Shown: piece by piece, positions 6,951 to 14,920 of the stretch | Position numbering within the stretch: position 1 is the stretch's first letter | Layout: each line of letters opens with the position of its first letter | NCBI GenBank assembly: GCA_964370405.1 | Contig: CAYJJB010000042.1 | Location: forward strand, 1 to 16,602 | DNA length: 16,602 nt | Direction of reading: 5' to 3' | From: SIG603 sp964370405 | GTDB lineage: Bacteria > Bacillota > Clostridia > Oscillospirales > Acutalibacteraceae | Program-made: the position numbers and the translations under genes | Notes under the pieces: model-generated | The model's input: only the letters and a program-made list of their open reading frames with translations | Told to the model about the DNA's origin: nothing | The model's database searches: none

Positions 6951-8248
6951 ACCAAATAGTCCTCCTTTTGTTCATACTGACCTTGATAAACGGGAAGGTT
7001 AAAACAGACAGTGCAGCCCTTTCCTTCTTCACTCTCAATAAAAATATTGCCTCCGTGTGAATTAATAACAGTTTTACAAAGATAAAGGCCAAAACCCGTG
7101 CCGCCTTTTGAAACACCTCTTTCAAAGACCCTTGGCAAAATATCAGACGATATTCCACACCCATTATCTTTTATTCGCACAGTAATTATCCCTTTTTCTG
7201 CAAATGCAGAAATTCGCACTACGTCATCTTTTGTATGGCGGTTTGCGTTTTGCAGAATATTTATTATTACCTGTGACATCAAGTCTGCATCGCAAAATAC
7301 TGTAAGCTTTTCTCGTTGTTCTAAAATAATATTATTATTATTTTTGGCAAACACAAGCTTTAGCATATCGGTGGTGTTTAATAAAAGTGCAGAAAAATCC
7401 ACCTTTTTCCTTTCGTCTTGCTCACTAATTGAATTTAGGGAAAGCATTCCGCCTACAATGCGGCTAAGACGCATTATTTCTTCTTGTGCATCTGTTAGTA
7501 GCTCTGACATTTCTGAGTTTTCACTTGTTTCTTTTGCATGGTTTATAAGCCCCATTACAGTTTGAATATTTACCGAGATAACAGTGAGCGGCGTACGCAT
7601 TTCGTGCGATGTGTTTGCCAAAAACTCAGTTTTGCTCTTGCTTATCTGCGCAAGCAACATATTTTTTTCATCAAGCTTTGCCTGTTGCGTTTTATAAAGT
7701 TTTACCTGAGTGTACGTTGTAACTCCAACTGCTAAAGACGCCGCAATAAAACATATTACAATACTTGAAAAGTAGTCAAACTCACTAACAAATATATGGG
7801 TTAAATCTAAATAGAGATAATCTATTACGCAAAGTGATGTATATATCAATAGTTCTAAAATCACCATAACAAACATTGTTTTTCCTTCTATCATACAGGT
7901 GGTAAAAACCACTGCAAACACAAAGAAAGCTGTAATTCCACCGTGATATCCACCACCTGTAAAAAACATTGCGCTAAAAAACAAAATAAATACAACAAAA
8001 ATTGTGATAGCGTATATAAGCTGATATCGTTTTGTTTTATTAATAAAATTTATCATTATCAGCGTAAACACGCCTGAAAGAGCCTTTAAAAGCGCATCAA
8101 TAAAACCTGTTTGCATAACAAGTGCATGAACTGTCATGGTCAGTGAAATGCAAATTCCTGCAAAGGCAAACAGCTTGAATATACGCACACGAAAATCATC
8201 GTCCGCATCAAAATATTTTTTCTTAAATTTGGTGTAGAGATTCTTCAT
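6947..8248 (-). CDS. Six-TM sensor histidine kinase
   Basis: A 433-aa kinase. Six hydrophobic segments (about 24-45, 52-70, 76-97, 103-120, 124-147, 158-178) are joined by short loops, so there is no sizeable extracytoplasmic sensor domain. A linker leads to the H-box with H215 in ANTSHEMRTPL. The ATPase domain has N334 in ILQNANRH, G1 box DNGCG (361-365) and G2 box GGTGFGLYL (382-390). The start at 8248 was chosen because AAGGAAG lies nine bases upstream; the longer frame from 8278 adds ten residues without a ribosome site. The gene lies 35 bp after the repeat lipoprotein and overlaps the regulator. Kinases of this shape often sense membrane state or partner membrane proteins, which makes the lipoprotein a candidate input. 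Confidence 0.95.
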   Translation of the reverse strand: MKNLYTKFKKKYFDADDDFRVRIFKLFAFAGICISLTMTVHALVMQTGFIDALLKALSGVFTLIMINFINKTKRYQLIYAITIFVVFILFFSAMFFTGGGYHGGITAFFVFAVVFTTCMIEGKTMFVMVILELLIYTSLCVIDYLYLDLTHIFVSEFDYFSSIVICFIAASLAVGVTTYTQVKLYKTQQAKLDEKNMLLAQISKSKTEFLANTSHEMRTPLTVISVNIQTVMGLINHAKETSENSEMSELLTDAQEEIMRLSRIVGGMLSLNSISEQDERKKVDFSALLLNTTDMLKLVFAKNNNNIILEQREKLTVFCDADLMSQVIINILQNANRHTKDDVVRISAFAEKGIITVRIKDNGCGISSDILPRVFERGVSKGGTGFGLYLCKTVINSHGGNIFIESEEGKGCTVCFNLPVYQGQYEQKEDYLV

Positions 8249-8283
8249 ATCATCACACTTCCTTAGAGATAGTGCCATTTAAT

Positions 8284-9582
8284 TTATCGTCCGTTTGATG
8301 ACTCACCACTGTATAAGGCACTTGTATTTGCATAAAATGCACCTGTTCCAGATAAATCGTCTATGTATAATACATTTTCTGCTACCACTGCGCTTATCTC
8401 CATTCCTGATGAGTCCATAAGTGAAAGTGCTCCACTACTTTCGTCTATAACAAATGTTCCACTGCTTTCCACACCATAATGTGCAAGTATTTCATATGTG
8501 CCATCATCAGAAAACACTATGCTCCATGCATGGTCATCGTTATTCCAGCTATATTCAACAATACTTTGGGTTAAAGTTTGAGTGTAATATCTTTGATCTA
8601 CATTATAGAAATAGTCGGCATCACCACTTAATTCATCGAGATAAATGTATCCATTTGCATCAATGTATCCGTATCTTGTAGCAAAGTCTTCTGGAACTGC
8701 TTCGTAAGTCATTACAACTGTAGCGCTACTACTGTCATAAGTATACGTTCCACTTTCTGTACTGTCTGTAGAGCTTATTACAAATCTGCCGCTCTCATAA
8801 AAAGACAAGCTAAACTGTGCCTCGTCGTTATCCCATGCGCCGACTATTGTAGAAGGTGCAGTATAGTCTATATCTGATGCCCAAGTAGAAGCCGTATCAT
8901 CTATAAAATCAAAGTCTGCACTTAAAGTCGTGTAAAAATATCCGCCAAAGCCGTCTATGTATAATACAGTATCATCATAATTTCCGTTTCGCTGTTCACC
9001 TGATTCTTGTGTCATAGTAAATGTTGCACTGCTTTCATCTACTGAATATGTGCCTTTTTCCAGTTTAGAGTCTTGTATCAGTTCATAAGTGCCGTCTTCT
9101 AGTAAAAATAGGCTAGTGCTAATTTCCATATTATCCCAAATACCTACAATTGGGTTTGCTAATACAGGTTTAGCATAAGATATTTCATCCACTCTAACAA
9201 ATTTAGATATGGGATCTGCTATTTCAAGGTAGAAAGCATTTTCTTCTCTTGCAAAGCCAGTTTGAGTATAAGTTCCATCCGCCAAATAGTCATAGGTAAG
9301 TTCTATGTCACCATTTTCTGCGTTATAAGTATAAGTTCCGGGTTCTATATTATCAGATGTGTGGGTTTCAAATCTGCCGTCATCAAAAAAGACTATGCTG
9401 TACTCATCTGCATCGCAGTCCCAAGAGCCTACTAAATTTTTTGGAATAGCCTCTTCCCCAGATTCATTACTCACTCCACTTTGTGAAGTACCTTGCTCAT
9501 TTTCTGCTGTCGCACATGCGCTAAGCACTGTAAAAACCAGCAAAGAAATTATTAATAAATATATTTTTGATAAACGCAACAT
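8284..9582 (-). CDS. Lipoprotein with four tandem ~95-residue beta-rich repeats
   Basis: A 432-aa surface lipoprotein. The signal peptide MLRLSKIYLLII leads to lipobox LSAC (Cys23) and an acidic linker, then four copies of one domain. Each copy opens with a Trp (W54, W149, W250, W346) in V-G-x-W-D or similar, then a D/E-x-G-x-F/Y strand and G-T-Y/F about 30 residues after the Trp, mostly followed by S-A/G-x-x-x-M/L. The layout resembles small beta-sandwich or lipocalin-like domains; I do not recognise a named family. The body is acidic. ATG 9582 is preferred: AAAGG lies 11 bases upstream, while GTG 9594 and ATG 9591 are too close to it. It is first in a unit with the kinase and regulator, suggesting a sensing or output role. 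Confidence 0.88.
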   Translation of the reverse strand: MLRLSKIYLLIISLLVFTVLSACATAENEQGTSQSGVSNESGEEAIPKNLVGSWDCDADEYSIVFFDDGRFETHTSDNIEPGTYTYNAENGDIELTYDYLADGTYTQTGFAREENAFYLEIADPISKFVRVDEISYAKPVLANPIVGIWDNMEISTSLFLLEDGTYELIQDSKLEKGTYSVDESSATFTMTQESGEQRNGNYDDTVLYIDGFGGYFYTTLSADFDFIDDTASTWASDIDYTAPSTIVGAWDNDEAQFSLSFYESGRFVISSTDSTESGTYTYDSSSATVVMTYEAVPEDFATRYGYIDANGYIYLDELSGDADYFYNVDQRYYTQTLTQSIVEYSWNNDDHAWSIVFSDDGTYEILAHYGVESSGTFVIDESSGALSLMDSSGMEISAVVAENVLYIDDLSGTGAFYANTSALYSGESSNGR

Positions 9583-9634
9583 TTCTATCATCACCTTTCT
9601 TTTTCATCTGCGTTGATACTATCAATTTATATCT

Positions 9635-9643
9635 ATTATAGCA
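9635..9643 (-). promoter_or_regulatory. Extended -10 promoter for lipoprotein-kinase-regulator unit
   Basis: On the minus strand TGCTATAAT gives a perfect -10 (9635-9640) with the extended TG. No good -35 lies 16-18 bp upstream, which suggests activator dependence or reliance on the extended -10. The start would be near 9628, about 46 nt before the chosen ATG. No clear terminator separates this unit from the symporter gene upstream, so read-through is possible. Confidence 0.5.
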
Positions 9644-9696
9644 ATTAAAAATAAAATGAATATTGAAAGTGGCAAAATTGACACCCCTGAGCACAA

Positions 9697-11118
9697 TTAA
9701 CTAAACTCTTTTTTAAGTTTTTCAATTACTACCCTGTCAGCGCTATCTATACTTAGTCTAATTTCTTTCTGTTTTTTCATATCTATTTTATATTTAAAAG
9801 AAATGAGTATACCAAAAACCATTATAAACAGTGGTGCAAAGCATATTACCGTTCTTATTGCCATTTGAGCAGACTCAGGTTGAGAAACTATTTTAGCCGC
9901 ACCCGCTGCTTGCTCTGTAAAATTAAATATGCCAAGCACTGCCATAACTGCTGAAAGCCCTACTGCTTGTGCCACTTTATTTATAAAATTAACAAAACCG
10001 CTTATTGCGCCCTCGCATCTCTCGCCTGTTACAATTTGCGCAGCATCTACCACATCGCCAAACATTGCATGTGGTACAAGACCTGGGCCACTAATTCCAA
10101 AACCTATTACTATCGCTGCAATTATCACTATTATATCGGGCACACCTGGTTGAAGCATGAAAAGAGCAATGCCTGCAATAATCCAAATAATCGCACCAAA
10201 ACGGTATGTAAAAGCTTTATTTTTCTTATTTATAAGCCATAAATAAAACGGCAGTGCAACTATTTGTGTTGCAAACATACTTCCTGCTCCTATTAGACCT
10301 AGTGCAGAACTTCCGCCAGCTGCTGTAACATCTCTTGCAATATAAAAATCAATATAAAAAAAGAATAAAGCACTCATTATGGACATGGTCATTTGTAGAG
10401 TTAAAAACATTCCTAAATATTGTCTAAAAGGTTTCACTTTTAAAAATCTTGTAAACTCGTCAAGCCTAAAACTTCTTTTAACGGGCGGTGTAATAATTTG
10501 CTCTCTTGCAAAAAGTCCTGTAACAAGCACTGAAACACCAAAAATTGCACCAAAAACAAGACTCATTACAATATATCCTTCATTGCCATCAAACGCACTT
10601 ACTATCATACCTGGAACTGCAACACATAAAATTGATGAAAAAATGCTAAATGCAAGTCTTATAGAATTTGCCGATGCCCTGTCTTTATAATCGTATGCAA
10701 GTTCTGATGACAAAGAGCCGTAAGGAATCATTACCATAGTTTGAATTGTGCTAAAAAATATGTAAGAAAAAAGCACGCACAAAACTCTAAGTGTTTCGTT
10801 TTCCATAGAAAACGGGAAAAACATCAAAAACATTGCCAAAACAATTAAGGGTGAAGCTATAACAAGATAAAGCCTGCGCTTACCAAATTTTTTATTTTTG
10901 GTAGCGTCTGAAATTCGACCCATTAAAGGATCGCTAAGCGCATCCCACACCCTTGCTACAAACATTATAAGGCTAATCCAAAATGGAGAAAGCCCCACTG
11001 CAAGCGCCAAAAAGCCTGGGTATAAAAAATTTACAATATTAAATGATCCGCCACCAAAAAGATCTGCAACAGCAAATGCAATTTTATTGCCCATGCTAAG
11101 TTTTTTGTTTTTTTCCAT
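9697..11118 (-). CDS. GPH-family sugar:cation symporter (MFS)
   Basis: A 473-aa membrane protein with about 12 hydrophobic segments. The diagnostic GPH (glycoside-pentoside-hexuronide) motif RVWDALSDPLMG is at 56-67, followed by SDATKNKKFGKRR. A second GPH-like stretch, FGDVVDAAQIVTGERCEG, is in the C-terminal half. Family members such as MelB import glycosides or uronides with Na+ or H+. ATG 11118 was chosen because AAGGAGG (11127-11133) lies eight bases upstream; the upstream extension would run into the preceding gene. It is third in the ABM-DUF1848 operon, only 13 bp after the DUF1848 stop, and its ribosome site touches that stop codon. The substrate cannot be assigned, as no glycosidase is adjacent. 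Confidence 0.92.
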   Translation of the reverse strand: MEKNKKLSMGNKIAFAVADLFGGGSFNIVNFLYPGFLALAVGLSPFWISLIMFVARVWDALSDPLMGRISDATKNKKFGKRRLYLVIASPLIVLAMFLMFFPFSMENETLRVLCVLFSYIFFSTIQTMVMIPYGSLSSELAYDYKDRASANSIRLAFSIFSSILCVAVPGMIVSAFDGNEGYIVMSLVFGAIFGVSVLVTGLFAREQIITPPVKRSFRLDEFTRFLKVKPFRQYLGMFLTLQMTMSIMSALFFFYIDFYIARDVTAAGGSSALGLIGAGSMFATQIVALPFYLWLINKKNKAFTYRFGAIIWIIAGIALFMLQPGVPDIIVIIAAIVIGFGISGPGLVPHAMFGDVVDAAQIVTGERCEGAISGFVNFINKVAQAVGLSAVMAVLGIFNFTEQAAGAAKIVSQPESAQMAIRTVICFAPLFIMVFGILISFKYKIDMKKQKEIRLSIDSADRVVIEKLKKEFS

Positions 11119-11131
11119 AATGATTTCCTCC

Positions 11132-12070
11132 TTAAAATAATGATAATTGCTTAATAATAACGCTATCTCTCTTTCGCTGAGTGATAACTGCACTGGGATT
11201 TACATCACCTATTAAAACAGGCGATAAGGGATTATGTTTTTGCATATTAGAAAAAGCTGTTTTTTCGTTTTGAAGTGCATAACAATAACTGCAACCATTA
11301 CCACAGCAGTTATATGTTCCTATGTCAATACTTTCAAGACACAGACATTCTGGTCGCTGATTTTTATCTTTTACATCTGCTATGCTGTAGCCCAAAACCT
11401 TTTGGATAATATTTTTATCTATACAGGCACCGTGTTTTATTTGGTACTTTAGAAGATCTATTTTTTCAGAGCAAGTGTAAATTTCAAACCCATTTTCACT
11501 TGATATGTCGGAAAAAATTTTAGCAAGCTTGTGTATATTTTGCTCTGTCATAAGATATGCTGGGTCTTTGCCCATTCTTCTCATCACATTTTTATAACTG
11601 TCCACAAAGCTTATTACACAGCGCTCCATACTGCCTTTTAAGCGACTTGCCATATAAGAAAAACGCTCCTTATGGTAATCTATCGTGTACAATTCATCAA
11701 TAATTACAGGGTCGTATCGCCACACCATACGGTGCTTACCTAATTTTTCTGCAAGACTTATAAATGTATCAATCAAAACTTCTTTATCAGGCAAATTACT
11801 CTCTGTTTCTTTGCCATAAGGAGTGAGTGTAAATTCAAAATAATAGCTATATCCCATACGGTCAATTTCTGGTAAGTACTTTAAAAACGGTATTGGATTT
11901 TTTGTCCAAAAAATAATTATATCAACATCACTCGGCGTAAGATAAGCTTTTGAATAGCGTTCATTATTATATGGATTTTGAATAAGCACATACCCCTCTT
12001 TTAATCGGTTTATAAACCACTTCCCATAAAATGAAGGTATGTCGGTGCGCCTTGTTGCACTGATTATCAT
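11132..12070 (-). CDS. DUF1848 family protein with C-terminal radical-SAM-like Cys cluster
   Basis: A 312-aa protein recognisable as DUF1848 from its start ISATRRTDIPSFYGKWF and the IIFWTKNPIPF stretch. Near the C-terminus it has C242 and C244, then NCCGNGCSYCY giving C256-x3-C260-x2-C263 with an aromatic before the last Cys. This is the [4Fe-4S] motif of radical SAM enzymes, but they carry it at the N-terminus, so the protein may be a permuted relative; the family description already notes this similarity. The reaction is unknown. Its ATG overlaps the stop of the ABM gene (ATGA), so the two are translationally coupled, and the symporter follows 13 bp later. Confidence 0.9.
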   Translation of the reverse strand: MIISATRRTDIPSFYGKWFINRLKEGYVLIQNPYNNERYSKAYLTPSDVDIIIFWTKNPIPFLKYLPEIDRMGYSYYFEFTLTPYGKETESNLPDKEVLIDTFISLAEKLGKHRMVWRYDPVIIDELYTIDYHKERFSYMASRLKGSMERCVISFVDSYKNVMRRMGKDPAYLMTEQNIHKLAKIFSDISSENGFEIYTCSEKIDLLKYQIKHGACIDKNIIQKVLGYSIADVKDKNQRPECLCLESIDIGTYNCCGNGCSYCYALQNEKTAFSNMQKHNPLSPVLIGDVNPSAVITQRKRDSVIIKQLSLF

Positions 12071-12417
12071 AATAGATACTCATTCGAGTCACTTGGTGCG
12101 TGCTCTCTGTCTGCGTTGCCATATTCACGCACAGCTTTGCAAACTGTTATTTTGTAGCTCTCAAAAAGCTCGTTTTTGCCCTTTGCTTGACTCATTCTGT
12201 GTTCTAAATTATTTCGCCATTTCTCTACCGCTTCTTCACTTTCCCACACATTCATAGAGAGCAGTTTCCCCTCTTCATTAAGACTCTCAAATCTCTCGGC
12301 ACTTATAAAGCCCTCTGCACTACTAAGCATTGGTTTTAACATTGCCGCAAGCTCTAAATATTTTCCCATGCCCTCTTTTGTGGGCTTTACTTCAAATAAT
12401 ACTATAATTTTACTCAT
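12067..12417 (-). CDS. Antibiotic biosynthesis monooxygenase (ABM) domain protein
   Basis: A 116-aa single-domain protein. The ferredoxin-like ABM fold is indicated by IIVLFEVKPTKEGMGKYLEL, the PMLSSAEGFISAERFES segment and MNVWESEEAVEKWRNNLEH. These are the pattern of small heme-degrading or quinol-oxidising ABM proteins (HmoA-like), often dimeric and cofactor-free. About 20 polar residues follow the domain. ATG 12417 is preferred because AGGGGTG (12424-12430) lies six bases upstream; the frame extends 22 residues further but has no ribosome site there. It is first in an operon with DUF1848 and the symporter, overlapping DUF1848 by four bases. Substrate unknown. Confidence 0.85.
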   Translation of the reverse strand: MSKIIVLFEVKPTKEGMGKYLELAAMLKPMLSSAEGFISAERFESLNEEGKLLSMNVWESEEAVEKWRNNLEHRMSQAKGKNELFESYKITVCKAVREYGNADREHAPSDSNEYLL

Positions 12418-12454
12418 TATTAACACCCCTATTTTCTTATTATTTTTTATAATT

Positions 12455-12483
12455 AGCATAACACGAACAATAAAATTTTTCAA
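12455..12483 (-). promoter_or_regulatory. Promoter for the ABM-DUF1848-symporter operon
   Basis: On the minus strand TTGAAA (12478-12483), a 17-bp spacer and TATGCT (12455-12460), with TG one base before the -10. The start is expected near 12448, about 31 nt before the ATG. It lies just downstream of the terminator of the MBOAT unit. Confidence 0.6.
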
Positions 12484-12498
12484 CGGTTGCGTTTATAT

Positions 12499-12543
12499 AA
12501 AATAGACCATCTACTTAGAAAAATTAAGTAGATGGTCTATTTT
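12499..12543. terminator. Strong hairpin terminator after the MBOAT gene
   Basis: A perfect 19-bp stem (12499-12517 with 12525-12543) and 7-nt loop; the core is TAGACCATCTACTTA. On the minus strand the stem ends in TTT and continues TATATAA; on the plus strand it ends in TTTTT. It lies 45 bp after the MBOAT stop and separates that transcript from the ABM operon. Confidence 0.85.
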
Positions 12544-12588
12544 TGATTAAAATATTTTCACGTAAGATATTTAAAGTGCGAACGCTGT

Positions 12589-13995
12589 CTAAAACCTAAA
12601 GTATATAAATGGATTATACATTCCACCTGCTAAACTTAAAATATTTACAATAAGTAATAAATATGTTCCCACATAAGATAGCGTGTCGGCAATTTTTTGT
12701 CTTTTTTCTGTTGCCATGCAATAAGCACGTAGTCCATGCCAAAAAGGAAAGCTTAAAAGTATTCCAACTACAAAGGCCATTATAAATATAGGGTTTAAGT
12801 AATTTATAATTTGGTGCTGATTTTCCACTACATGTGACCAACCCATAAACATTGTCCCCACAATGTCAGCACCTTGTTCTAAAGATGTCGCCCTAAAGAA
12901 CACAAACCCTATACATACCACAAGTAAAGTTGATATGCGAGTGATTATCTTTGGAATTTTTTTCATAGGAAGCCATTCTTCTAAAAGTAAGAAAAGTCCA
13001 TGCCATAGCCCCCATAGGACAAAGGTCCAGCTTGCACCATGCCATAAGCCTGTGCAAAAAAAGACAAATAATTTATTAACACAAGTTCTTACTTTGCCCT
13101 TTCTGTTGCCACCTAGTGGAATATATAAATATTCTTTAAACCAAGTAGATAAAGAAATATGCCACCTTCTCCAAAATTCTTTTACCGATGTTGCCTTGTA
13201 TGGATAATTAAAGTTTTCTAAGAACTTAAAGCCAAACATTTGTCCAAGCCCTATTGCCATATCACTATAACCACTAAAATCAAAGTAAATTTGCAACATA
13301 TAAGATATTGCAACTATCCAGCCGGCCCACATTGGCATAGTGCTCCACGAACTATCAAACAGACCGTCTACTGCAAATGCTAAAGTATTAGAAATTAATA
13401 CTTTTTTAGAAAGACCTATGATGAAACGTCTCATGCCAACGGCAATATAGCCTATATTCAATTTTCTATTAGCTATTTGCTCTTGAATATCATGATATTT
13501 TACAATTGGTCCTGCGATAAGCTGTGGGAAAAGTGCTATGTATAGTAAAATATTAAAATAGTTTTTCTGTGCTTTTACTTGATTTCTATAAACATCAATT
13601 ACATACGAAAGTGCTTGGAATGTGAAAAATGAAATTCCAATAGGAAGCTCTATGTTTGTATGCGCAATACCCAAAGCGGTAACGTTATTTATCAAATCAA
13701 TAAACATGTCGGCATATTTAAACACACCCAACATTAATAGATTTACAAGCACTGATGAAACTAAAACTACTTTTCTTTTCATACTAGAACGAGGGGTCAA
13801 CAATCGTCCAAAACAATAGTTGACCCCTGTGCTAAATAACATAAGTAAAACATATATTGGCTCACCGTAAGCGTAAAAGAATACGCTTGCGACTATGAGC
13901 AGTGTATTTTTTGCAATCATTCCTGGAAGTACATAGTATAAACACAGTACTATCGGCAAAAATGCAAACAAAAAGACTAGCGAACTAAAAACCAT
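12589..13995 (-). CDS. MBOAT family membrane O-acyltransferase (AlgI/DltB-like)
   Basis: A 468-aa polytopic membrane enzyme with about 11 hydrophobic segments. Family marks are FDFSGYSDMAIGLGQMFG (239-256), EFWRRWHISLSTWFKEYLY (H279) and GLWHGASWTFVLWGLWHG with catalytic H319. It should transfer an acyl or acetyl group across the membrane onto a polymer: an exopolysaccharide for AlgI-like members, teichoic acid for DltB. The size and WRRWHISLS region suit the AlgI/PatA branch, while no dltA or dltC lies nearby. The usual AlgJ/AlgX or SGNH partner is also missing; instead the gene follows a Pro-rich lipoprotein by 28 bp, apparently in one transcript. AGGG lies about six bases before the ATG. 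Confidence 0.93.
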   Translation of the reverse strand: MVFSSLVFLFAFLPIVLCLYYVLPGMIAKNTLLIVASVFFYAYGEPIYVLLMLFSTGVNYCFGRLLTPRSSMKRKVVLVSSVLVNLLMLGVFKYADMFIDLINNVTALGIAHTNIELPIGISFFTFQALSYVIDVYRNQVKAQKNYFNILLYIALFPQLIAGPIVKYHDIQEQIANRKLNIGYIAVGMRRFIIGLSKKVLISNTLAFAVDGLFDSSWSTMPMWAGWIVAISYMLQIYFDFSGYSDMAIGLGQMFGFKFLENFNYPYKATSVKEFWRRWHISLSTWFKEYLYIPLGGNRKGKVRTCVNKLFVFFCTGLWHGASWTFVLWGLWHGLFLLLEEWLPMKKIPKIITRISTLLVVCIGFVFFRATSLEQGADIVGTMFMGWSHVVENQHQIINYLNPIFIMAFVVGILLSFPFWHGLRAYCMATEKRQKIADTLSYVGTYLLLIVNILSLAGGMYNPFIYFRF

Positions 13996-14023
13996 AATTT
14001 TCCCTTAATTTCCTTTTAATTTA

Positions 14024-14812
14024 TTATGGGTTAATAACTAAATCACCTGGATCAATGCAGTGTTCTTCTTCTTGCGCTGGTGCATCTGGCACTACTGGTG
14101 CTGGCGCTGGTGTTACCACAGGAGCAGGTGCCGGTGTTACAACAGGTGCTGGTGCTGGTGTTACCACAGGTGCAGCAGGAGCTGGCGCTTCTTCAACAAC
14201 TGGCTCTGGTGTTGGCTCTACAGTGGGTTCCGGTGTAGGTTCCGGTGTAGGCTCTGGTGTTGGCTCTGGAGTAGGTTCTGGTGTTGGTTCTGGCTCTTCA
14301 AGCCTTGCTTTTTCTGACATTTCATACTCTTTTGTGCTTACTTGTGAATCATCAGCAGCACTAGTATAAGTAAGGTATAACACCTCATCAAAATTTAAAG
14401 TAATGTCTTCTTTTACATCTTCAAATACAAGTTGATGAAGTACTTCTTCTGTGCCATCAGCAAATACAACTTCAAGTAAATAAGTTGTATTAACCGCAAT
14501 TTCCATACCGTCAACTTCCACAGTGGTTTCTGACTCTTCATCAAATGTATAGTATAAACGCACTGTTTCATCTTCAGCTATAGTCATTTCTTCTTCAAGC
14601 ATACTCTCTGGAAAATCTTCTTCCAAAGAAGATTTTATAGAAACTGCTGTAATTTCTTTACCTGTTGCATTTTTCACAAGAACTGTGCTTGCGTCATCGC
14701 TCTCTACCCCTACAACTTTATATGTTTCATCTTCTGAAACAGGGCTAGAACATCCAACTACTCCCAGCATAGCAACCAAAAATATCGCTACTACAATAAT
14801 TACTTTTTTCAT
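14024..14812 (-). CDS. Pro-rich-tailed lipoprotein preceding the MBOAT gene
   Basis: A 262-aa lipoprotein of unrecognised family. The signal peptide MKKVIIVVAIFLV ends in lipobox VVGC (Cys21). A globular acidic domain (about 25-165) contains NATGKEITAVSIKSS and looks beta-rich. The tail has EPTP-type repeats (about 173-206), then APAP-rich sequence with three VVTPAPAP repeats (216-239). It ends in a short non-repetitive HCIDPGDLVINP with the only Cys outside the signal peptide. Such tails usually cross the cell wall and expose the end. The ribosome site (AGAGG) is 12 bases before the ATG, rather far. It is likely co-transcribed with the MBOAT gene from the promoter at 14921-14949. Confidence 0.85.
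   Translation of the reverse strand: MKKVIIVVAIFLVAMLGVVGCSSPVSEDETYKVVGVESDDASTVLVKNATGKEITAVSIKSSLEEDFPESMLEEEMTIAEDETVRLYYTFDEESETTVEVDGMEIAVNTTYLLEVVFADGTEEVLHQLVFEDVKEDITLNFDEVLYLTYTSAADDSQVSTKEYEMSEKARLEEPEPTPEPTPEPTPEPTPEPTPEPTVEPTPEPVVEEAPAPAAPVVTPAPAPVVTPAPAPVVTPAPAPVVPDAPAQEEEHCIDPGDLVINP
14096..14167 (-). repeat. Three 24-bp tandem repeats (VVTPAPAP)
   Basis: Three consecutive 24-bp units each encode VVTPAPAP in the tail of the lipoprotein. They are nearly identical in DNA, so copy number can change by slippage without loss of frame. Confidence 0.8.
14195..14296 (-). repeat. 12-bp tandem repeats (EPTP)
   Basis: About eight 12-bp units encode mostly Glu-Pro-Thr-Pro, with EPTV and EPVV variants near the downstream end. 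On the plus strand the unit reads like GGTTCCGGTGTA with wobble changes. Units are in frame, so expansion or contraction alters only tail length. Confidence 0.8.
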
Positions 14813-14920
14813 AACAAATTGTTACCTCTTCTTTCTAAAATGCTTATTTTCACCAATACTAAATCGGCTAAATTTTAAGTATTTAATTTCACACAAATCA
14901 AATTTTGTCAATTATTATTA

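Noticed and set aside
9967..10242. Plus-strand ORFs within 9929-10690
   Set aside because: These are shadows of the symporter gene; the translations show no domain and there are no start signals.
14096..14296. Possible CRISPR-like array
   Set aside because: Units are 12 and 24 bp, contiguous without spacers, and in frame inside a gene, so they are coding repeats.
14055..14369. Plus-strand Gly/Ser-rich ORF (GAGAGVTTG and GSGV repeats)
   Set aside because: It is the antisense of the Pro-rich lipoprotein tail. Its repeats come from the 12-bp and 24-bp coding repeats, and it has no ribosome site.
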